NCBI RefSeq assembly: GCF_008085915.1
Contig: NZ_VSJK01000019.1
Location: 23,892-87,891 of the forward strand
Length of the DNA: 64,000 nucleotides
Direction of reading: 5' to 3'
Source: Oceaniovalibus sp. ACAM 378
GTDB taxonomy: Bacteria; Pseudomonadota; Alphaproteobacteria; Rhodobacterales; Rhodobacteraceae
Part shown: positions 1 through 9,115 of the stretch, in pieces
Layout of the letters: the number at the start of each line of letters is the position of its first letter
Numbering within the stretch: position 1 is the first letter of the stretch
Notes under the pieces: model-generated
Told to the model about the DNA's origin: nothing
The model's database searches: none
What the model saw: only the letters and a program-made list of their open reading frames with translations
Translations under genes and position numbers: made by a program

Positions 1-506
1 GCCACCGCGCCCTTGGTCGCCGTATACGGTGCAATACCGGGGCGGGCGAGCGCGGTCTGGACCGATGCGATGTTCACGATTTTGCCAGCGCCGCGTTTGA
101 TCATGTGCCGTGCGACCGCCTGACCGACCAGAAAAACCGAGGTGACGTTGGTCTTCATCAGCAACTCGAAGGCTTCGGGCGGAAAATCCTCAAGCGGGGT
201 GCGGTGCTGCATGCCTGCGTTGTTGACCAGGATATCAATTGCACCGTGGTCGGCCTCGAAGCTGTTGATGGCCGAGCCGACCGCCGCCGCATCCGTCACG
301 TCAAAACCAAGGGTGTGCACCGTTGCGCCGCCATCGCGCAAACGTTCGGCGGCCGCGTTCATCTTGCCGGTGTCACGTCCGTTTATCACCACTTCGGCTC
401 CTGCGGCAGCCAGACCGCGCGCCAATGCAAAACCGATGCCTTGCGACGAACCGGTGATCAGCGCGCGCTTGCCCGTCAGCGCGAACATTTCCAAACCTTC
501 GGTCAT
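1..506 (-). CDS. Gluconate 5-dehydrogenase-like SDR oxidoreductase (C-terminus beyond window)
   Basis: The protein is an NAD(P)-dependent short-chain dehydrogenase, cut off by the left window edge after about 168 residues. The N-terminus begins MTEGLEMFALTGKRALITG and carries the cofactor motif TGSSQGIG, followed by the NNAG motif (LVNNAGMQHRTPL) and the catalytic serine region (VNIASVQ). A YTATK stretch at the edge gives the Tyr-x-x-x-Lys pair. The HRTPLEDFPPEAF region is typical of gluconate 5-dehydrogenases (Gno/IdnO), which interconvert D-gluconate and 5-ketogluconate. The head-to-head L-idonate 5-dehydrogenase supports this, since the two enzymes act in succession in L-idonate catabolism. 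The ATG at 506 was chosen because the SDR fold starts right after it. Other sugar-acid SDRs cannot be excluded. Confidence 0.8.
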   Translation of the reverse strand, partial: MTEGLEMFALTGKRALITGSSQGIGFALARGLAAAGAEVVINGRDTGKMNAAAERLRDGGATVHTLGFDVTDAAAVGSAINSFEADHGAIDILVNNAGMQHRTPLEDFPPEAFELLMKTNVTSVFLVGQAVARHMIKRGAGKIVNIASVQTALARPGIAPYTATKGAV

Positions 507-554
507 CCGACCCACCCCTATTTCGATCTCGACAATGCGGTTTCGGGACACTTA

Positions 555-568
555 TGATAACGGTAACA
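555..568. promoter_or_regulatory. Candidate GntR/IdnR-type (LacI family) operator
   Basis: TGATAACGGTAACA lies in the 94-bp gap between the divergent gluconate and idonate dehydrogenase genes. It is an imperfect palindrome (10 of 14 positions symmetric) with a central CG step, as in LacI-family operators. It resembles the TGTTACC-type half-sites recognised by GntR/IdnR in enterics. No regulator gene is visible in the window, so the assignment is inferred from position and sequence only. Confidence 0.4.
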
Positions 569-600
569 CACCCTGTCAACCACGTCGGAGAAGCTGTCGT

Positions 601-1644
601 ATGGCCATCGAAACCCGGATGATTATTGCCCATGGGGCGAAGGATCTGCGCATTGAGCAGCAGAATGTCGGTGAACCCGGCCCGGGGCAGGTGCGGCTGA
701 AGATGGCGGTCGGAGGAATCTGCGGATCGGATCTGCATTATTACCAGCACGGCGGTTTCGGCACGGTGCGTCTGAAAGAGCCGATGGTTCTGGGGCATGA
801 GGTTTCGGGCCATATCGAAGCCTTGGGTGACGGTGTGTCGAATTTGACGGTGGGGCAACTGGTTGCCGTATCGCCGTCGCGCCCCTGCCACGACTGCCGG
901 TTCTGCGACCGGGGTCAGCACAACCATTGTCTTAATATGCGCTTTTACGGCTCGGCGATGCCGTTTCCGCATATTCAGGGCGCGTTCCGGCAACATCTGA
1001 TTGCTGATGCGGCACAATGCGCCCCGGCTGACGGGCTCACTCCGGCGCAGGCGGCCATGGCCGAACCACTGGCTGTGTGTCTGCATGCCGTCCGGCGCGT
1101 GGGTGAAATGCTTGGCAAGCGGGTGCTGATCACCGGCTGCGGCCCGATCGGCATTCTGTGCCTTTTGGCGGCCCGGCGGGCGGGCGCCGAAGAAATCGTG
1201 GCAACCGATCTTTCGGATTACACGCTTGGCATGGCATCCTTGAGCGGTGCGGACACCACGGTGAACACCCGCGAAAATCCTGATGGACTGGCCCCCTGGC
1301 ATGCAGACAAGGGGCAATTCGACGTGTTGTTCGAGTGTTCGGGTTCGCCTGCTGCCCTGGCCGGCGCGGTGCATGCCCTGCGCCCCGGTGCGGCGATCAT
1401 GCAGGTCGGGATGGGTGGCGACATGACCCTGCCTCTGCAGGCGATGACGGCCAAGGAAATCCGCTGGACCGGATCATTCCGTTTTCACGAGGAGTTTCAT
1501 ACCGGTGTTGCATTGATGCAAAAGGGGCTGATCAAGGTCGAGCCGTTGATCTCTCACACCCTGCCGCTGGAAGATGCTGTGGCTGCATTCGATCTGGCCG
1601 GTGACCGCAGTCGCGCGATGAAAGTGCAGATCGCGCTGAATTGA
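601..1644 (+). CDS. idnD: L-idonate 5-dehydrogenase (zinc-type alcohol dehydrogenase)
   Basis: This 347-residue medium-chain zinc dehydrogenase is predicted to oxidise L-idonate to 5-ketogluconate with NAD(P). The catalytic-zinc cysteine is in CGSDLHYYQHGG near residue 40. The structural-zinc cluster follows near residue 95 (CHDCRFCDRGQHNHC, four cysteines). A Rossmann motif GCGPIG lies near residue 180. The early CGSDLHYY block with glycine-rich follow-up is characteristic of idonate and sorbitol dehydrogenases. The ATG at 601 gives the expected family length; an upstream in-frame extension lacks the fold and covers the divergent gene. The partner ketogluconate reductase is divergent at the left, and gnd lies 0.8 kb downstream, so idonate could be fed to gluconate and then 6-phosphogluconate. 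Confidence 0.85.
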   Translation: MAIETRMIIAHGAKDLRIEQQNVGEPGPGQVRLKMAVGGICGSDLHYYQHGGFGTVRLKEPMVLGHEVSGHIEALGDGVSNLTVGQLVAVSPSRPCHDCRFCDRGQHNHCLNMRFYGSAMPFPHIQGAFRQHLIADAAQCAPADGLTPAQAAMAEPLAVCLHAVRRVGEMLGKRVLITGCGPIGILCLLAARRAGAEEIVATDLSDYTLGMASLSGADTTVNTRENPDGLAPWHADKGQFDVLFECSGSPAALAGAVHALRPGAAIMQVGMGGDMTLPLQAMTAKEIRWTGSFRFHEEFHTGVALMQKGLIKVEPLISHTLPLEDAVAAFDLAGDRSRAMKVQIALN

Positions 1645-1766
1645 CGGGTTGTGAGGTTGGCCATTTTCGTCCGGTATGGAATTGCACAAATTTGGTATTG
1701 CAAAGCAGTGTGGTAATGAAATTCACCGCTGCCTTGCACTTTCCCGACAATCGCCGAGTATATGAC

Positions 1767-2213
1767 TTATTCGAACAGATCGGCACCGATGGCGGACAGG
1801 GCGGCGTTGGCCACTTCGACATCCTGCACGCCCGAGCCCGATCCGATGCCGATCCCGCCGACCACCACGCCGTCGAACACGATGGGCAGGCCACCGGGCA
1901 GAGCGGTCACGTCACCTTCGGTTGCGGCCGGAATTCCGGCGCGGATCGCCTCGGGGACATTGGCGCTGGGTGCGCGGATGCTGGCTGCGGTGCGCGCCTT
2001 GGCACGGGCGGATTTCTGGCTCAGGTATTTGCCGCCGTCCATCCGCAACTCGCCCAAAGATACGCCGCTGGCGTCGACGATCACGATGCACTGGTGCTGT
2101 CCCATCGCCTCGGCTTTGTCGGCAGCAGCCGCGAGCATTGCCAGCACTCCCGCATGTGTCAGCCGCGTCGTGCCCGCCGTGAATGCTCCGCCCGAGCCAG
2201 TGTTGTCCGCCAT
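1767..2213 (-). CDS. GlcG/HbpS family heme-binding-like protein
   Basis: This small protein (148 residues) belongs to the GlcG/HbpS (DUF336) family. Members include heme-degrading or heme-binding proteins and GlcG of glycolate operons, whose role is unclear. Family features seen are an N-terminal helix with repeated alanines, the strand CIVIVDASG, and the glycine-rich C-terminal half (GGLPIVFDGVVVGGIGIGSG) ending with VEVANAAL. I chose the ATG at 2213 because AAAAGGG sits 6 bases upstream; an alternative ATG six codons upstream has no such site. No signal peptide is evident. It is convergent with idnD and stands alone, so its substrate cannot be deduced. Confidence 0.8.
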   Translation of the reverse strand: MADNTGSGGAFTAGTTRLTHAGVLAMLAAAADKAEAMGQHQCIVIVDASGVSLGELRMDGGKYLSQKSARAKARTAASIRAPSANVPEAIRAGIPAATEGDVTALPGGLPIVFDGVVVGGIGIGSGSGVQDVEVANAALSAIGADLFE

Positions 2214-2293
2214 GATATACCCTTTTCGCATTTACCCTTGATCGTCACAGCGATACCAAGACCCATGCCCAAGGGCCAGCACGGAACAAGACC

Positions 2294-2443
2294 ATGAGCT
2301 TGCAATTCCCCTATCCGGCCCGCGATATGCAGATCGTATCCAACGACCATTTCGGGGTGCAGACGAAACACCGGCTGCCCATCCTTGGAATGACCAGCCT
2401 TTATGCCACTTTACTCAACTGCCGAGGGATCCAGAAACCATGA
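2294..2443 (+). CDS. Possible 49-residue leader ORF overlapping gnd start
   Basis: A short reading frame starting MSLQFPYPARDMQIVSNDHF runs to a TGA that overlaps the gnd start codon as ATGA. The purine-rich GAGGGAT upstream of gnd is about 10-13 bases from its ATG, further than ideal, so translational coupling from this frame would be a sensible way to start gnd. I recognise no family, and the frame has only a weak ribosome site of its own. It may be chance. Confidence 0.3.
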   Translation: MSLQFPYPARDMQIVSNDHFGVQTKHRLPILGMTSLYATLLNCRGIQKP

Positions 2444-3864
2444 CCAAACCGCGTATCGGCCTGATCGGCCTTGGCACCATGGGGCGCGCGCTGGCGCTGA
2501 ACATCGCCGAAAACGCCGAGCCGCTGGCCGTCTATAACCGCACCACGGCCAAGACCGACGATTTCATCGCCCACACAAAGGCCAATGAACCGGCACTGGC
2601 CGAGCGCCTGACCCCGGCCGAAACGCTGGAAGGCTTCGTTGACGCTCTGGCCACCCCACGCGCGATCATCCTGATGGTGGATGCGGGCGATCCGGTGGAC
2701 AAGGTGATCGCATCCCTGCGCCCGTTGTTGAACGACGACGACCTGATCATCGATGCGGGCAACGCCAATTTCCACGACACCAACCGCCGGGCGGCGGCGG
2801 CTGTGGAACAGGGCGTGCCGTTCATCGGCATGGGCGTCTCGGGCGGCGAAGAGGGCGCGCGCCACGGTCCCGCAATCATGGGCGGTGGCCCGAAAGAACA
2901 TTGGGACCGCGTTTCGGGAATGCTTGAGGCCATCGCGGCTAAATACAAGGGTGAGCCCTGCGCCACATGGATGGGCACTGGCGGGGCAGGGCATTTCGTC
3001 AAGGCGGTGCACAACGGCATCGAATACGCCGACATGCAGATGATCGCCGAGGTTTACGGCATCTTCCGTGATGGCATGGGGCACAAGGCCGCACAGATCG
3101 GCGACACTTTCGCGGCTTGGAATGACGGTGTGCTGCAATCCTATCTGGTGGAGATTTCCGGCAAGGTGGCCCATGCCACGGATCCGGACACGGGCGAACC
3201 CATGCTCGACATCATTCTTGATGCGGCGGGTCAAAAGGGCACGGGCCGCTGGACAGTGATCGAAGCGCAGGTGCTGGCCTCCGCCATCCCGGTGATCGAG
3301 GCGGCGGTGTTCGCACGCAATGCTTCATCGCGCGTGGCGTTGCGCGCGCGGGGTCAGGATGTATTCGGTGCCGCGCCCATGACACTGCCCGATGGCGCGC
3401 TGGACGATGCCACGCTTGAGGGCGCGATGATCGCCGGTAAGATCATGTGCTATGCGCAGGGGTTCGAACTGCTTCACGCGGCATCCACCCATTATGATTG
3501 GTCGCTGCCCATGCCCGAGGTGGCGCGCGTCTGGCGTGAGGGGTGCATCATCCGTTCGACGATGTTGAACGACATGGCATCAGCGCTGACCGAAGCGCCC
3601 GACGACACGCTCATCTTCGCGCCGTTCTTTCGCGATCTGATCGAGACTCACACGCCCGCGCTGCGCAAGACCGTGGCCACGGCGATGGCGCACGGTCTGC
3701 CTGTGCCCGCGCTGGCTGCTGCGCTGAACTGGTTCGACATGATGCGCACCGCGCGAAGCACCGCCAACATGATTCAGGGCCAGCGTGATTTCTTTGGCGC
3801 GCATGGGTTTGAGCGGACTGATCGCGACGGCAAGGGGTTCCACGGGCCATGGGGATCGTCCTGA
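2440..3864 (+). CDS. gnd: 6-phosphogluconate dehydrogenase, decarboxylating
   Basis: This 474-residue enzyme oxidatively decarboxylates 6-phosphogluconate to ribulose 5-phosphate with reduction of NADP, in the pentose phosphate pathway. The N-terminal Rossmann motif GLGTMG is at residues 10-15. The substrate-binding block reads GMGVSGGEEGARHGP near residue 130, and the catalytic lysine region is GHFVKAVHNGIEY near residue 185. The C-terminal tail RDFFGAHGFERTDRDG is typical of the long (about 470 residue) homodimeric form. Length matches the enteric enzyme. The start overlaps the end of a short upstream frame (ATGA). ybgC follows after only 4 bases, so the Tol-Pal genes could receive some transcription from here. 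Confidence 0.95.
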   Translation: MTKPRIGLIGLGTMGRALALNIAENAEPLAVYNRTTAKTDDFIAHTKANEPALAERLTPAETLEGFVDALATPRAIILMVDAGDPVDKVIASLRPLLNDDDLIIDAGNANFHDTNRRAAAAVEQGVPFIGMGVSGGEEGARHGPAIMGGGPKEHWDRVSGMLEAIAAKYKGEPCATWMGTGGAGHFVKAVHNGIEYADMQMIAEVYGIFRDGMGHKAAQIGDTFAAWNDGVLQSYLVEISGKVAHATDPDTGEPMLDIILDAAGQKGTGRWTVIEAQVLASAIPVIEAAVFARNASSRVALRARGQDVFGAAPMTLPDGALDDATLEGAMIAGKIMCYAQGFELLHAASTHYDWSLPMPEVARVWREGCIIRSTMLNDMASALTEAPDDTLIFAPFFRDLIETHTPALRKTVATAMAHGLPVPALAAALNWFDMMRTARSTANMIQGQRDFFGAHGFERTDRDGKGFHGPWGSS

Positions 3865-3868
3865 TCCG

Positions 3869-4261
3869 ATGACGGCGCACCGTTTCGATGTCAGGGTTTA
3901 TTACGAAGACACCGATATGGCGGGCATCGTCTATTACGCCAACTATCTGAAATATATCGAGCGCGCGCGCAGCGAATGGGTGCGCGCTCTGGGTATCGAT
4001 CAGGTGACGCTGAGGGCACAGCATGGCATTGTGTTTGCCGTGCGCCGGATCGAGGCCGATTATCTGTCACCCGCCCGGTTCGACGATCTGCTGACCGTTG
4101 AGACCGGATTGGCCGAAACCGGCGGGGTCCGGCTGACTCTCGCTCAGGATGTGCGGCGCGGTGACTGCGTTCTGTTCACCGCCCGTGTGGTTCTGGTGGC
4201 GATGAATATGGCGGGGCGTCCGGTGCGGCTTCCGGCGGAACTCCGCCGATCAAGGGGCTGA
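3869..4261 (+). CDS. ybgC: Tol-Pal-associated acyl-CoA thioesterase YbgC
   Basis: This 130-residue hotdog-fold thioesterase hydrolyses acyl-CoA and is routinely encoded at the head of tol-pal operons. The family signature is at the N-terminus: YYEDTDMAGIVYYANYLKY followed by IERAR, which includes the catalytic aspartate. The middle carries VRRIEADYLSPARFDD as expected of the 4-hydroxybenzoyl-CoA thioesterase family. The ATG at 3869 was preferred because it puts the fold at the N-terminus; a longer upstream extension would overlap gnd. It lies 148 bp before tolQ on the same strand. Confidence 0.9.
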   Translation: MTAHRFDVRVYYEDTDMAGIVYYANYLKYIERARSEWVRALGIDQVTLRAQHGIVFAVRRIEADYLSPARFDDLLTVETGLAETGGVRLTLAQDVRRGDCVLFTARVVLVAMNMAGRPVRLPAELRRSRG

Positions 4262-4409
4262 ACCGGCCGGAACATTTCATCCGATCACGCAAACGCCACG
4301 TTCTGACGGGATGGTGACGCGATGGTGTTGGATTTCCCTGTTGCATTCGTCTAGACTCCTCAGCTTGTAAGGCCGACGTAGAGCGGTCGAATAAGCATGA
4401 GCAGGTAAC

Positions 4410-5105
4410 ATGGAAACGGAAACGCTTGCGCTCGCGCAAGAAATCGATTTTTCGCTGTGGGGGCTTTTTGCCCGCTCAACCCTGACGGTCAAGCTGGTGA
4501 TGCTCCTGCTTTTGATTTCGTCGTTCTGGGCCTGGGCAACCATCATTCAGAAACACCTGATCTTTGCCCGTGCGCGGCGTGAACAGACCCGGTTCGAGAC
4601 GGCTTTCTGGTCGGGCGAGCCGCTGGATGAACTGTTTGACAAGGTCGGCCCCGAGCCCGCCGGGCGATCAGAAAGCGTATTCGCCGCCGGTATGACCGAG
4701 TGGCGGCGAAGCCACCGGCAGGACGGTGCGCTGATTCCCGGTGCGCAGTCGCGCATTGACCGGTCCATGGATGTCGCCATCGCGAAAGAGACCGAGGATC
4801 TGGAAAAAGGGTTGGGGCTGTTGGCGACGGTCGGGTCCACCGCACCCTTTGTCGGGTTGTTCGGCACCGTTTGGGGCATCATGAACGCCTTTATCGAAAT
4901 CGCAGAGCAGCAGAACACCAATCTTGCCGTCGTCGCCCCCGGTATCGCCGAGGCGCTGCTGGCCACCGGTCTGGGTCTGCTGGCGGCCATTCCCGCCGTC
5001 ATCTTCTATAACAAACTGAGCAGCGATTCCGAAAAGATCGTGCGCGGTTACGAAAGCTTTGCCGACGAATTCGCCACCATCCTTTCGCGCCAGTTGGACG
5101 CCTGA
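4410..5105 (+). CDS. tolQ: Tol-Pal system proton channel subunit TolQ
   Basis: TolQ is the inner-membrane protein that, with TolR, forms the proton-driven motor energising the Tol-Pal complex during cell constriction. The 231-residue product has three hydrophobic segments: residues about 25-45 (LVMLLLLISSFWAWATII), about 135-160 (LLATVGSTAPFVGLFGTVWG) and about 170-195 (IAEALLATGLGLLAAIPAVI). The second and third are the conserved ExbB/TolQ core with the TVWGIMNAF and GLLAAIPA motifs. AGG lies 5 bases before the ATG. tolR begins 1 base after its stop, so the genes are co-translated. Confidence 0.95.
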   Translation: METETLALAQEIDFSLWGLFARSTLTVKLVMLLLLISSFWAWATIIQKHLIFARARREQTRFETAFWSGEPLDELFDKVGPEPAGRSESVFAAGMTEWRRSHRQDGALIPGAQSRIDRSMDVAIAKETEDLEKGLGLLATVGSTAPFVGLFGTVWGIMNAFIEIAEQQNTNLAVVAPGIAEALLATGLGLLAAIPAVIFYNKLSSDSEKIVRGYESFADEFATILSRQLDA

Positions 5106-5106
5106 C

Positions 5107-5586
5107 ATGGGGGCCGGTGTCGTTGCAAAAGAAGGTGGAAGGGGCAGGCGTCGCCGTGGTGGCAAGCGCAAGCCGATGAGCGATATCAACGTCACGCCCT
5201 TTGTTGACGTGATGCTGGTGTTGTTGATCGTGTTCATGGTCGCAGCCCCGATGCTGACCGTGGGTGTGCCGGTTGCACTGCCGAAAACCAGTGCCCAGTC
5301 GCTGCCGACAGAGCGTGAGGAACCGCTGACTGTCACATTGACCGCCGATGGCCGTGTTCTGCTGATGAGCAACGAGACCGAAAGCGGAGATCTGATTGGC
5401 CAGTTGCGTGCGATCGCAACCGAACGCACCAGTCCAAAGGTGTTTTTGCGCGCGGACGGGACGATCCCCTATGCGCGGGTGGTGCAGGTGATGGGCGCGC
5501 TGAACGCGGGCGGGTTTACCGACATCGGCCTTGTGACCGAGAGCGGCGGACCGCGCCTTGACGGCACCGATTCGACCGGAAACTGA
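5107..5586 (+). CDS. tolR: Tol-Pal system protein TolR
   Basis: TolR (159 residues) is the single-span inner-membrane partner of TolQ, related to ExbD. After a basic cytoplasmic leader ([15 protein letters not shown]) comes the family signature [20 protein letters not shown] with the membrane aspartate used in proton transfer. The periplasmic domain follows with [18 protein letters not shown], also conserved. The ATG at 5107 follows directly on the tolQ stop and gives the normal length; longer frames would overlap tolQ. tolA starts 10 bases downstream. Confidence 0.95.
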   Translation: MGAGVVAKEGGRGRRRRGGKRKPMSDINVTPFVDVMLVLLIVFMVAAPMLTVGVPVALPKTSAQSLPTEREEPLTVTLTADGRVLLMSNETESGDLIGQLRAIATERTSPKVFLRADGTIPYARVVQVMGALNAGGFTDIGLVTESGGPRLDGTDSTGN

Positions 5587-5596
5587 GAGGCTTGCG

Positions 5597-6946
5597 GTGA
5601 ACACCGGCACGACCATTTCGGGCGCCGCCCACCTTGCTCTGATCGCCTTTGCGTTGTTCGGCGGCATGTTTGCGTCCAATCCGCCCCCCCCGCCCGAGGT
5701 GGCGAATGTCACCATGCTGAGCGAAGAGGAATTTGCGGCCCTGACACGCCCCGAAGAGGGCGAGCCCGGCACAGTCCCGCCCGAAACCGAAGCGGAGGCG
5801 CCGGAGCCAGCGCCCGAAACCACCCCCGATCCGCCGGCACAGCCCGAAGCGGAGCCAGAGCCTGAACCAGAACCGGCACCTGCCCCGGAGCCCGAACCGG
5901 CACCCGAGCCTGAACCGACACCCGCACCCGAACCGGAACCGACACCCCAGCCGGAACCTGCGCCCGCGCCCGAACCGGAGCCCGAGCCGGCCCCTGCACC
6001 AGAGCCCGCACCTACCCCGCCACCTGCCGCATTGCCCGACCCCGAGGTGACCGAGGCGCCGCCACCGCCGCCAACTCCGGCACCGCCGGTGGCCGAGACG
6101 CGCCCGGTCGCGCCCACATCCACGCCCCGCCCGGCCCGGCGGGTCGACAGCACCCCGACGCCCGCTCCGCCCCCCGACGTGGAAACCGCGCCCGAGGTGG
6201 TGGAAGACGTCACCCCCGAGCCGACGCCTGAACCGCCGGTGGAGCCGCAACCGGAACAGCCCGCCGCGGCGCCCGAGGAAGCGACGACTGAAATCGTGAC
6301 CGAGGCAGAAAAGCCGACAGACGAGCCTGCCGTACCCCCCGCAGCCGCACCAGTGGCGACTGCGCCCACAACGTCGTCACGGCCCCGGACGCGCCCCGAA
6401 CGGGTGGCCGCCGCCACGCCTGAAAAACCGGCCGCACCGCAGACACCGGCGAAACCCCAGACTCCGGTGAAAAACGAGACTCCGGCGAAACCCGAGACAC
6501 CGCGCACGCCCGGCAACAGCAGCGAAGCCCGATCCGACAGTATCGAGTCAGCGCTGCGCGAAGCCGAAACCGGCGACACCGCCAAGCCCGACCGGGCGCC
6601 TGTCGTCGCCGAGCCATCCGGGCCACCGCTGACCGCGGGCGAAAAAGATGCGCTGCGCGTCTCTGTGCAGAAATGCTGGAACGTCGGATCGCTCAGCTCT
6701 GCCGCGCTGAACACGACGGTGATCGTGGCTCTGTCAATGGAGCGCGACGGCACGCCGGTGGGAAATTCGCTGCGCATGCTGTCATTTTCGGGCGGCGACG
6801 AAACCGCCGCGCGTCAGGCATATGAGGCAGCGCGCCGCGCCGTGATCCGCTGTGGCTCCTCGGGATTTCCGCTTCCGGCGGAAAAATACGGCCAGTGGCA
6901 GAATATCGAAATGACGTTTGACCCCTCGGGGATGAGGATGCGGTGA
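5597..6946 (+). CDS. tolA: Tol-Pal system protein TolA, Pro/Glu-rich
   Basis: TolA connects the TolQR motor in the inner membrane to Pal and the outer membrane. The 449-residue product has one N-terminal membrane span ([17 protein letters not shown]). A very long low-complexity region from about residue 45 to 300 is rich in Pro, Glu, Ala and Thr, with runs such as [19 protein letters not shown]. The folded C-terminal domain (about residues 355-449) contains the paired cysteines of [16 protein letters not shown] and [14 protein letters not shown] prefer the GTG at 5597, preceded by GAGAGG; a TTG 13 codons earlier lies inside tolR. The spacer replaces the Ala/Lys helix of enteric TolA, as in other Rhodobacteraceae. 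Confidence 0.88.
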   Translation: MNTGTTISGAAHLALIAFALFGGMFASNPPPPPEVANVTMLSEEEFAALTRPEEGEPGTVPPETEAEAPEPAPETTPDPPAQPEAEPEPEPEPAPAPEPEPAPEPEPTPAPEPEPTPQPEPAPAPEPEPEPAPAPEPAPTPPPAALPDPEVTEAPPPPPTPAPPVAETRPVAPTSTPRPARRVDSTPTPAPPPDVETAPEVVEDVTPEPTPEPPVEPQPEQPAAAPEEATTEIVTEAEKPTDEPAVPPAAAPVATAPTTSSRPRTRPERVAAATPEKPAAPQTPAKPQTPVKNETPAKPETPRTPGNSSEARSDSIESALREAETGDTAKPDRAPVVAEPSGPPLTAGEKDALRVSVQKCWNVGSLSSAALNTTVIVALSMERDGTPVGNSLRMLSFSGGDETAARQAYEAARRAVIRCGSSGFPLPAEKYGQWQNIEMTFDPSGMRMR

Positions 6947-7092
6947 TGTTGAATTTCCTACCTCTCATTTTCCGCCGTCGGGTTGCACTGATGTCACACA
7001 TTCAATTCCCTGCACTTTGTTTGCGACCACAGGGCGCCAACGGGCGTTACCCTGTCGCCCCGGGATCGCATCCCGACAGAAAGAGGATCGCC

Positions 7093-8433
7093 ATGACCCC
7101 CTTCATCACTCCGCTTCGCATGTTTGCCGTTGCGCTGGCCCTTGCGCTCACATCGCTTGCCACGGCAGTGACGGCGCAGAACGGCCCGCTGAGGATCGAC
7201 ATCACCGAAGGCGTGATCGAACCGCTGCCCTTTGCCGTGCCCGATTTTATCGCAGAAAACCCCGCCGGGGCCGAGTATGCGGCGCAGTTGTCACGCTTGA
7301 TCGCCGCCGATCTGGCGGGCACCGGCCTGTTCCGTGAGATTCCATCGGATGCCTTCATCACTCAGGTGAGCACCTTTTCCCCCTCGGCGGATTACCCAAG
7401 CTGGAAGGCGATCAATGCGCAGGCACTGATCACCGGCGCGGTATCGGCCAGCCCCGATGGCCGCCTGACGGTCAAATTCCGGGTTTTCGACGTGTTCTCC
7501 GAGGCGCAGATGGGTGAGGGGCTGCAACTGGAGGGCACCACGAATGCCTGGCGTCGGATGGGGCACAAAGTCGCCGATGCGGTGTACAGCCGGATCACCG
7601 GCGAGGGCGGATATTTCGACAGCCGCGTGGTGTATGTGGCGGAAACCGGCCCGAAGAACGAACGCAAAAAGCGGCTGGCGGTCATGGATTACGATGGCGC
7701 GAACGTTCAATATCTGACCGACAGTGCGTCCATTGTGCTGGCGCCGCGGTTCTCGCCCACCGGTGACCGGATACTTTACACCAGCTATGAGACCGGATTT
7801 CCGCAGATTTATCAGTTGGATGTGGGGAACGTCAGCCGTGTCGCCATCCCAGTGCCTGCCGACAGCATGACCTTTGCACCGCGCTATGCCCCGGATGGGC
7901 AGACGGTGGTGTTTTCCGCGTCCCAAGGCGGCAATACTGATATCTATCGCCTGCGTCCGGGCGGGTCGCCTGAACAGCTGACCAATTCGCCCAGCATCGA
8001 AACAGCGCCGTCCTATTCCCCAGACGGCAACCGGATCGTGTTTGAATCCGACCGTTCCGGCTCACCGCAGCTTTACATAATGCCTGCGAACGGCGGCGAG
8101 TCGACGCGGATTTCCTTTGGTGCGGGCCGCTATGGCACGCCGGTCTGGTCGCCGCGGGGCGATCTTGTCGCCTTTACCAAACAGAATCAGGGCCGTTTTC
8201 ACATCGGCGTGATGCGCACCGACGGATCCGAAGAGCGGCTGCTGACATCGTCGTTTTTGGACGAGGGTCCGACCTGGGCGCCGAATGGACGTGTCATCAT
8301 GTTCATGCGCGAAAGTTCGGGGGCAGGCGGCGAGTCATCGCTGTATTCCGTCGATATTTCCGGTCGTAACCTGAAAAAGGTGCCTCTGGAGGGCGCGGCG
8401 TCCGATCCGGCATGGTCGCCACTGCTTAAATGA
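7093..8433 (+). CDS. tolB: Tol-Pal system beta-propeller protein TolB
   Basis: TolB is the periplasmic partner that cycles between Pal and TolA. The 446-residue product starts with a Sec signal peptide ([20 protein letters not shown]). The N-terminal domain ([20 protein letters not shown]) resembles anticodon-binding folds. From about residue 190 there are repeated propeller blades, each with phrases such as [45 protein letters not shown] and [20 protein letters not shown] precedes the ATG at 7093. The 146-bp gap after tolA could hold an internal promoter. Confidence 0.95.
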   Translation: MTPFITPLRMFAVALALALTSLATAVTAQNGPLRIDITEGVIEPLPFAVPDFIAENPAGAEYAAQLSRLIAADLAGTGLFREIPSDAFITQVSTFSPSADYPSWKAINAQALITGAVSASPDGRLTVKFRVFDVFSEAQMGEGLQLEGTTNAWRRMGHKVADAVYSRITGEGGYFDSRVVYVAETGPKNERKKRLAVMDYDGANVQYLTDSASIVLAPRFSPTGDRILYTSYETGFPQIYQLDVGNVSRVAIPVPADSMTFAPRYAPDGQTVVFSASQGGNTDIYRLRPGGSPEQLTNSPSIETAPSYSPDGNRIVFESDRSGSPQLYIMPANGGESTRISFGAGRYGTPVWSPRGDLVAFTKQNQGRFHIGVMRTDGSEERLLTSSFLDEGPTWAPNGRVIMFMRESSGAGGESSLYSVDISGRNLKKVPLEGAASDPAWSPLLK

Positions 8434-8570
8434 TCCATGACGGTTCCGACCTTTCCACCGGCCCACACGGCCAGCCCGCGGATGGGCGCACGCGCCCCTA
8501 TCACCAGCCGTTTCCAAACCGGAAACTCAATGCTAGACTCGCCCGGAACGGGCAGACACAGGACATGTTC

Positions 8571-9113
8571 ATGAAACATCTCGGCAAAGTGGTGCTAATC
8601 ACCTCGGTTCTGGCGATTTCCGCCTGTACCAACGCGAACCGCTTTGGCGCGGGCGGGCCCGGCGGCGCAGGCGATCCGAACGGTGGCTTCGGCTCGGGCC
8701 AGCCTTTGGGCAGCGAAATGATCGGCCAAGGCAGCCTGGATCCCGCATCCCCTGCCTATTTCAAAGAGACCATCGGCGACCGGGTTCTGTTTGCCAACGA
8801 CACGTCCACGCTGAACGATGACGGGCGGGCCACCCTTGCCGGTCAGGCGCTGTGGCTGTCGAACAATCCGGCCTATACGGCGATCATCGAAGGTCACGCC
8901 GATGAAAAGGGCACGCGGGAATATAACCTTGCGCTTGGCGCGCGCCGTGCCTCATCGGCTCGCGATTATCTCGTCAGTCAGGGCGTGTCCTCGGGACGGC
9001 TGCGCACGGTAACCTATGGCAAGGAACGCCCGATCGAGGTCTGTTCAACTGAAGAGTGTTACACCAAGAACCGCCGCGCGGTCACCGTGATCGCCGCCGG
9101 GGCGACTTCGTAA
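8571..9113 (+). CDS. pal: Peptidoglycan-associated lipoprotein Pal
   Basis: Pal (180 residues) is the outer-membrane lipoprotein that binds peptidoglycan and is recruited to the division site by the Tol motor. The N-terminus has a lipoprotein signal with lipobox LAISAC (cysteine about residue 19). A Gly/Asn/Ser-rich linker follows. The OmpA-like domain contains the peptidoglycan-contacting block IIEGHADEKGTREYN and LGARRASSARDYLVSQGV. AGGA is 7 bases before the ATG at 8571 but only 1 base before an ATG two codons upstream, which is why 8571 was chosen. cpoB starts 2 bases after its stop. Confidence 0.93.
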   Translation: MKHLGKVVLITSVLAISACTNANRFGAGGPGGAGDPNGGFGSGQPLGSEMIGQGSLDPASPAYFKETIGDRVLFANDTSTLNDDGRATLAGQALWLSNNPAYTAIIEGHADEKGTREYNLALGARRASSARDYLVSQGVSSGRLRTVTYGKERPIEVCSTEECYTKNRRAVTVIAAGATS

Positions 9114-9115
9114 CC

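Noticed and set aside
4999..6777. Very long glycine/serine/alanine-rich open frames on the minus strand opposite tolR and tolA
   Set aside because: They are the mirror of the Pro/Glu-rich tolA sequence in high-GC DNA, lack ribosome sites and families, and overlap well-supported genes.
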